The position numbers and the translations under genes were made by a program. This document shows positions 59,861 through 64,000 of a stretch of DNA of 64,000 bases, piece after piece. The stretch is from CAWKKW01 sp963850345 (GTDB lineage Bacteria; Acidobacteriota; Terriglobia; Terriglobales; Acidobacteriaceae). Location: assembly GCA_963850345.1 (NCBI GenBank), contig CAWKKW010000009.1:62001-126000 (forward strand). The letters run 5' to 3'. How positions within the stretch are numbered: position 1 is the first letter of the stretch; each line of letters starts with the position of its first letter. The notes under the pieces were generated by a model. It was not told the DNA's origin, made no database searches, and worked only from the letters and a program-made list of their open reading frames with translations.

Positions 59861-60852
59861 CGCGCCGTCAAGCGCTCCACGCCTTGCTTCGCCAGGTCAG
59901 CGATGGCGGCCGCAAGCTGTGGAGATCCGTTCAGCGACTCAGGACGATCCAAATGCATGCCAAGTTGCTGCGCATACTCGCGGAATGCGATGTCCACGTC
60001 ATACAAAATCTCCACGTGGTCGCATAGAAATCCGATCGGCTGCAGCACGACTGCCTTCGCCCCGCCGCCGTGCAAGGCCGTCAACGTATCTTCTACCGTC
60101 GGCCCGATCCACGGACCGCCCGACATCCCTTGGCTTTGAAAGGCGAAGACCCACCGGTCGGGAGTTAGTCCGCATTGTTCCGCCACCAGCGCCGCCGTGT
60201 GCTTTGCCTCTACAGGATAAGGGTCCGGCTCCAGGCTCGCGGTCTCGCTTGATTGCACCCTTCCACTCGGAGCGGCCGATTGCCCTGCCGCTGCTGGCGG
60301 CTGCACCTGAATCGTTCGGCAAGGCACGCTGTGCGCGGTAAAGAGCACAGGAAAGTCGTTGCCGTATTCCACGCTCACGCGCTCCAACACTGGTCGCAGC
60401 CGATGAGCGAACGCCTCTGCCAGTTGCGGATGATCCGCCCAGCCCGCCACAAAATCGACGGCAATGTCGTCGCCCGTCGCTGCCAGCACCACTCTGCGGT
60501 ACAAGCCCACGCTCGTCCGCGAGTTCTGCGGAGCCAGGCAGATGGCCACCGCGCCCGTTATGCCATCGGCTCGCATCTGTTGCACGACCTCAGAAATGTA
60601 CGGCTTCCAGTTACGCATTCCTACGTACACTGGTAGCCCGGTCGCCTCCGATACGAGTCGGCCCTGTTCCTGGCTCAGCGCAGTCAATGGGCTATGCCCG
60701 ATCAGCGAGTAGCGATGCTGGATCTCCTCGATCACACTCGTCGGCATGGGCCTGCCGCCAGTTACATTGCTCAGATACTCAGGAATCTCCTCGAGAGCAT
60801 CGGGCGTTCCGTGTGCCAGGAGCAGCACTGCCAGCTTTTGCGGTCTAGCCAA
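59842..60852 (-). CDS. hemH: Ferrochelatase
   Basis: HemH inserts Fe2+ into the porphyrin. The 336-residue protein has VLLLAHGTPDALEEIPEYL, the active-site His in LFTAHSVPCRTI, FAFQSQGMSGGPWIGPTVEDTL, and the catalytic Glu in GFLCDHVEILYDVD. An insertion of about 25 residues, rich in Ala, Ser and Gln (PAAAGQSAAPSGRVQSSETAS), lies between the His motif and PYPVEAKHTA. No Fe-S cluster cysteines at the C-terminus. It overlaps hemE by eight bases and hemY by 19, so the three genes form one transcription unit. Confidence 0.92.
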   Translation of the reverse strand: MARPQKLAVLLLAHGTPDALEEIPEYLSNVTGGRPMPTSVIEEIQHRYSLIGHSPLTALSQEQGRLVSEATGLPVYVGMRNWKPYISEVVQQMRADGITGAVAICLAPQNSRTSVGLYRRVVLAATGDDIAVDFVAGWADHPQLAEAFAHRLRPVLERVSVEYGNDFPVLFTAHSVPCRTIQVQPPAAAGQSAAPSGRVQSSETASLEPDPYPVEAKHTAALVAEQCGLTPDRWVFAFQSQGMSGGPWIGPTVEDTLTALHGGGAKAVVLQPIGFLCDHVEILYDVDIAFREYAQQLGMHLDRPESLNGSPQLAAAIADLAKQGVERLTARCAEST

Positions 60853-61969
60853 GTGTGCCTCCGGCAGGTACGAATTCGCGAACGAACTTCACCACCTGCT
60901 GCACATGCTCGACCGGGGTGCCGGGAACAATTCCATGCCCGAGATTGAAGATGTGCCCGGGCCTTCCTGCCGCTTCGGTCAAGATTTGCCGGGTGCGTTC
61001 TCGAATAAGCTCCGGCTCCGCGAACAACGTAATTGGATCGAGATTGCCCTGAACCGCGCAGGAATAATCCAGCTTCCGCCATGCCTCGTCGAGCGGGGTT
61101 CGCCAGTCAAGCCCGAGAACGTCTGCTCCTGTCTCCCGCATCGAAGGCAGCAGGCTCGCGGTGTCTACTCCGAAGTAAATCACGGGAACGCCCAGCGCTT
61201 GTACCTCGCGCACCAGCGTACGCGTAATCGGCAGCACGAAGTCGCGGTAGTCTGCAATGCTCAACGCGCCTGCCCAGCTATCAAAGATCTGGATCACGTC
61301 CGCGCCCGCGGTCACCTGTTGCGCCGCGTACTCGCGCAGCACCACGACGAGCTTCTCCAGCAGTGATCTCCACGCACCCGGATTGCGATACATCAGCGTC
61401 TTGGTATGGATGTAGTTACGTGATCCGCCGCCTTCGATCATGTAACTCGCCAGTGTGAAGGGCGCGCCGATGAAGCCGATGATCCCAATGCGATCTTTGA
61501 AATGAGCGACCACCTTGTCGATCGCCTCTGCTACATAACTGAGCTCCACAGCTCGATCGGTTCTGAGCCTCTGAATATCTTCGACCGTGCGCACCGGGTG
61601 ATGCACGACCGGACCCTCGCCTGCTTGAAACTCGAAATCCAGACCCATGCACTCGAAGGGCAGCAGCAGATCCGCGAAGATAATGGCCGCATCCACGTCC
61701 AGCTTTTCTGCCGCCGTGATGGTCACCTCGGCCGCGAGTTGAGGCTTCTTGCAGATCTCCAGCAACGTGTGATGACGGCGCACAGCCTGATACTCGGCCA
61801 TGTATCTTCCCGCTTGCCGTAGAAACCAGACCGGCGTGCGGTCGACAGGCTGACGCAAGCAGGCGCGAACGAAGCGCGACCCGCTGGTAAGAGGAGTCAG
61901 GCCTGAACGTGCACTCAGGTCCGCGCTAATGGGCTCGGGAATTGGATTCAATGGCATGGGGAAACTCAA
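60845..61969 (-). CDS. hemE: Uroporphyrinogen decarboxylase
   Basis: HemE decarboxylates uroporphyrinogen III to coproporphyrinogen III. The 374-residue barrel has RTPVWFLRQAGRYMAEYQ (substrate arginines), AIIFADLLLPFECMGLDFEF with the catalytic Asp, GFIGAPFTLASYMIEGGGS, IQIFDSWAG and the C-terminal FNLGHGIVPGTPVEHV. It is the first gene of the heme cluster. The N-terminal ~25 residues before SRFVRAC are longer than usual, and the start may be the ATG five codons in from TTG 61969. Confidence 0.93.
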   Translation of the reverse strand: MSFPMPLNPIPEPISADLSARSGLTPLTSGSRFVRACLRQPVDRTPVWFLRQAGRYMAEYQAVRRHHTLLEICKKPQLAAEVTITAAEKLDVDAAIIFADLLLPFECMGLDFEFQAGEGPVVHHPVRTVEDIQRLRTDRAVELSYVAEAIDKVVAHFKDRIGIIGFIGAPFTLASYMIEGGGSRNYIHTKTLMYRNPGAWRSLLEKLVVVLREYAAQQVTAGADVIQIFDSWAGALSIADYRDFVLPITRTLVREVQALGVPVIYFGVDTASLLPSMRETGADVLGLDWRTPLDEAWRKLDYSCAVQGNLDPITLFAEPELIRERTRQILTEAAGRPGHIFNLGHGIVPGTPVEHVQQVVKFVREFVPAGGTLG

Positions 61970-62065
61970 TACAAGAGGTTAGCATCTCCGCCAGTCCCGG
62001 TCGCCGGGAATGCTCGACGAATTTCGCCACGTCCAAAACCCCTCATGGAAGCTTTGGGGCGAGCA

Positions 62066-63070
62066 TCAGGACAATGATTCGGACCCCTGGTCCATGCGCA
62101 GCAAGATCTTGCCGACGTGTTCTCCACGTTCCATTCGGCGATGCGCTTCCGCGGCCTCGGCCAATGGAAAGATGCAATCGATAACCGGCCTTAACTGTCC
62201 GTTTACGAACCTGGGCCAGACCTGTTGCTCGATAGAATCGCGCAGCCTCCGCTTCTCACTCACGGGCCGCGAACGCAGGGTTGACCCAGTGACCACAAGT
62301 CGTTTGCGCATCAGCGTGCTTAGGTCGAGTTCCACCTTGTTTCCGCTTCCATGGGCAATGTGAATCAACCTGCCGTCCATAGCCAACAGGGCCAGGTGCT
62401 TGGGAAAGTAATCGCCGCCGACCATGTCGAGGATTACGTCCACTCCTCGCCCACCAGACCACTCGAGAATGCCGGCAGCCCAATCTTCTTCACGATAGTT
62501 GAAGGCACGCTCGCACCCAAGATCGATGCATGAGCGACACTTCGCGGCCGTTCCGGCGGTACTTACCACGTGCGCGCCAAATTCCCGAGCGATCTGAATG
62601 GCGATCGTACCTATGCCGCTGCTGCCGCCTTGAATCAGCAGACGTTCACCGTGGAAGAGCCTGCGAGGCTCAAAGAGATTGGCCCAGACGGTAAAGACAG
62701 CCTCAGGCAAAGCGGCCCAATCTACCAGGGACGCGTGCGTGGGAACGGGGAGACACTGCTCCGCCGGCGCGACACAATACTCCGCATATCCGCCGCCCGC
62801 CAGCAACGCGCATACCGCATCGCCTACTCGCCACCGCGAGTCTACCTGCGATCCTGTGGCGGCAATGTGGCCGGAGACCTCAAGCCCCAGAATCTCAGAG
62901 GCTCCGGCAGGGGGCGGGTAATGCCCGCGGCGCTGTAACAAATCGGCTCGATTGAGCCCCGCCGCGGCAACACGAATCAGAAGCTCATTGGGTGCTGGTT
63001 GAGGAGTTTCGACCTCGCCGATCGTGAGCTGATCAGCTTCCCCAGGCGCCAATACCAGAACTGCTCGCAT
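62066..63070 (-). CDS. NAD(P)H:quinone oxidoreductase, PIG3-like
   Basis: The 334-residue zinc-free medium-chain dehydrogenase/reductase has the PIG3-type features: NRADLLQRRGHYPPPAGASEILGLEVSG at the N-terminus, LLIQGGSSGIGTIAIQIAREFGAHVVSTAGT as the NADPH-binding Rossmann fold, GVDVILDMVGGDYF, and the C-terminal FPLAEAAEAHRRMERGEHVGKI. No zinc-binding Cys cluster, so it is a quinone oxidoreductase rather than an alcohol dehydrogenase. It probably detoxifies quinones. It lies 96 bp before hemE on the same strand. Confidence 0.9.
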   Translation of the reverse strand: MRAVLVLAPGEADQLTIGEVETPQPAPNELLIRVAAAGLNRADLLQRRGHYPPPAGASEILGLEVSGHIAATGSQVDSRWRVGDAVCALLAGGGYAEYCVAPAEQCLPVPTHASLVDWAALPEAVFTVWANLFEPRRLFHGERLLIQGGSSGIGTIAIQIAREFGAHVVSTAGTAAKCRSCIDLGCERAFNYREEDWAAGILEWSGGRGVDVILDMVGGDYFPKHLALLAMDGRLIHIAHGSGNKVELDLSTLMRKRLVVTGSTLRSRPVSEKRRLRDSIEQQVWPRFVNGQLRPVIDCIFPLAEAAEAHRRMERGEHVGKILLRMDQGSESLS

Positions 63071-63126
63071 AACTGACCATAACTACCAAGTACCGAGACT
63101 CTCCGGGGCACTAACCCAAAGAAATG

Positions 63127-63153
63127 AAGGGTCCCGCAAGTTACGGGACCCTT
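63127..63153. terminator. Hairpin terminator between the small basic-protein gene and the PIG3 gene
   Basis: AAGGGTCCCG pairs with CGGGACCCTT around a seven-base loop. On the minus strand it is followed by a T-rich run (CATTTCTTT), so it would end transcription of the gene at 63173-63418. Confidence 0.75.
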
Positions 63154-63172
63154 GGTCATCTCTAAGAGTCTC

Positions 63173-63418
63173 TTATGCCGAGGGAGACGCTGCCTTCTGT
63201 GCCTTACGAACCTTTGCCCAGCGCGCCTTTTGTGCGGCTGCAATCGCTTTCCTGCCGGCGGGACTCAGTGTGCGCGTGCCTCGTGCGCCCCTCTTACTAA
63301 CCGCATCTGAGGACTTACGTCCGGGAGCATTGAGCGGGCCGCCCTCGAGCAGCCTCTTCGCCTGTTGTAACCGGGTTATCTCTTCTTCAATTTCCTGCAC
63401 TACGCTGTTTATCGCCAT
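63173..63418 (-). CDS. Small basic protein with coiled-coil N-terminus and RWAKVRK tail
   Basis: From the ATG at 63418 the protein has 81 residues. The N-terminal half is a likely coiled coil (INSVVQEIEEEITRLQQAKRLLEG). The C-terminal half is highly basic (RKSSDAVSKRGARGTRTLS, then PAGRKAIAAAQKARWAKVRKAQKAA), like tails of small DNA-associated proteins in acidobacteria, where SPxGRKxIxxAQxxRWAKxK recurs. A nucleoid or nucleic-acid role is plausible but not shown. The start is uncertain, since the frame opens at 63463; a terminator lies just downstream. Confidence 0.65.
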   Translation of the reverse strand: MAINSVVQEIEEEITRLQQAKRLLEGGPLNAPGRKSSDAVSKRGARGTRTLSPAGRKAIAAAQKARWAKVRKAQKAASPSA

Positions 63419-63634
63419 GTAGCTGCTGCTCCATTCTTGATCTTGAGGTTCCGGTCCAGGCAACCGATCATTGCGCTCTTCGGGAGACGCAACCTGTATC
63501 TATCAAGTATAGGCACAAATGTTCTGCTCCGGCGGATCGGCAATTACATTTTATCCGGATCAATCTTACTTAAGTGTCATATCAGGCAATTACCCCTTCG
63601 GTAGCCTTAAGGGCGAAATAGCTTAGTAACTCAC

Positions 63635-64000
63635 TTATCGCCCGATAACCAGAAGCATCTCAGAGTCAGGTGCTTGCCAGGCCTGTGCTCCTTCGTGATT
63701 CAGCTTCCCAGACTGCTCATCCCAATGAAGGTGGGTAATCTTGCTATCGCCTTTCTCATAGGCATAAGTTTTGCCGTCGTCTTCATAGAGCGCGAAATCC
63801 ACGTCTGCTCCTGGATATACCTTCACCTTGGCGATCTTCTGCTCCTGGCTTGTGCTCTCGATCTGCTCTCCGACAGGAACTATCGATCCCGCCCGCACAA
63901 ACAGCGGTATCTGGTCGATCGGCGCCTCGACGTTTAACGTTTGTCCACCCTTGACTTGCTCGTTCGTCCAGTAGTTATACCAGTCGGAGCCCGCGGGTAA
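63635..64000 (-). CDS. GH31 glycosidase, C-terminal portion (5' end outside window)
   Basis: The frame runs in from the window edge without a start. The visible 121 residues include LPAGSDWYNYWTNEQVKGG and LFVRAGSIVPVGEQIES, the C-terminal beta-domain region of GH31 enzymes that ends the barrel's substrate site, then a DUF5110-like segment (VYPGADVDFALYEDDGKTYAYEKG). The catalytic domain lies outside the window. The homology to the GH31 at 54031 (its FVRAGSIVPFGPELQYV, LYEDQGLTFDYE) is clear, but this is a different, less similar member, so paralogues flank this segment. Confidence 0.85.
   Translation of the reverse strand, partial: LPAGSDWYNYWTNEQVKGGQTLNVEAPIDQIPLFVRAGSIVPVGEQIESTSQEQKIAKVKVYPGADVDFALYEDDGKTYAYEKGDSKITHLHWDEQSGKLNHEGAQAWQAPDSEMLLVIGR

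Noticed and set aside
1..64000. tRNA, rRNA, CRISPR arrays, insertion sequences or prophage
   Set aside because: None was seen on reading the intergenic gaps. No repeat-spacer pattern, transposase or integrase was identified.

Overview
The window is a GC-rich bacterial chromosome segment, most likely from an acidobacterium (Acidobacteriota, Terriglobia-like). This rests on gene content and gene style and was not confirmed by a search: a futalosine-route menaquinone gene (mqnA), a small SRP RNA next to fabH, many Tat-exported or secreted glycosidases and beta-propeller proteins, and small lineage-type proteins (a Cys-pair lipoprotein with a YDW motif, and an SPAGRK...RWAKVRK basic tail protein). 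I found no tRNA, rRNA, insertion sequence, prophage or CRISPR array. It reads as chromosomal core plus ordinary accessory genes.

Layout. 1-1410 is the 3' part of a GH35 beta-galactosidase. A gene-poor gap and a RibD/DHFR-fold reductase follow. 2915-4410 is a hipBA toxin-antitoxin pair with two palindromic operators exactly 40 bp apart. 4531-6891 encodes an 11-heme cytochrome c fused to a cytochrome b domain, plus a small cytochrome c. 7127-8309 holds the SRP RNA and fabH. 8368-12000 has a Tat-exported GH1 protein whose acid/base glutamate is replaced by methionine, a DedA/VTT membrane protein and mqnA. 11847-16080 is dprA and topA. 16225-19629 holds a YciF-like protein, a DUF427 protein, a histidine kinase with a cyclic-nucleotide-binding-like domain and a small protein.

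20050-29975 (minus strand) is a compact eight-gene branched-chain amino acid operon in transcription order leuA-leuB-leuC-leuD-ilvD-ilvB-ilvH-ilvC. It ends in a strong terminator and is divergent from a LysR regulator. 31344-45257 is mixed: outer-membrane barrel, PQQ-type propeller, PP2C phosphatase, secreted propeller, TrmO, aldo/keto reductase, 3-hydroxyacyl-CoA dehydrogenase, MBL hydrolase, zinc-finger membrane protein and the MsrPQ methionine sulfoxide repair pair.

45254-51604 (minus strand) is a histidine operon, hisI-hisG-hisD-hisC-hisB-hisH-hisF-hisA. In front of it lies an unannotated regulatory unit that I consider the best find here: a consensus promoter, an almost leaderless 25-residue leader peptide with seven histidines (HHRHSHHHH run), and a rho-independent terminator that can be replaced by an alternative pairing. 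This is classical histidine attenuation in a lineage where I would not have assumed it. hisE and a histidinol-phosphatase gene are not in the cluster.

The last part has a hybrid histidine kinase behind a 21-bp palindrome, a GH31 alpha-xylosidase-like enzyme with a PA14 domain, several small proteins (including a Gln-rich disordered one), the hemE-hemH-hemY heme cluster, a PIG3-type quinone reductase, and the 3' end of a second GH31 gene running off the window. Several genes (hipB, hisL, the 3-hydroxyacyl-CoA dehydrogenase, perhaps the MBL gene) have a -10 box only 6-9 nt before the ATG, which suggests leaderless transcripts.
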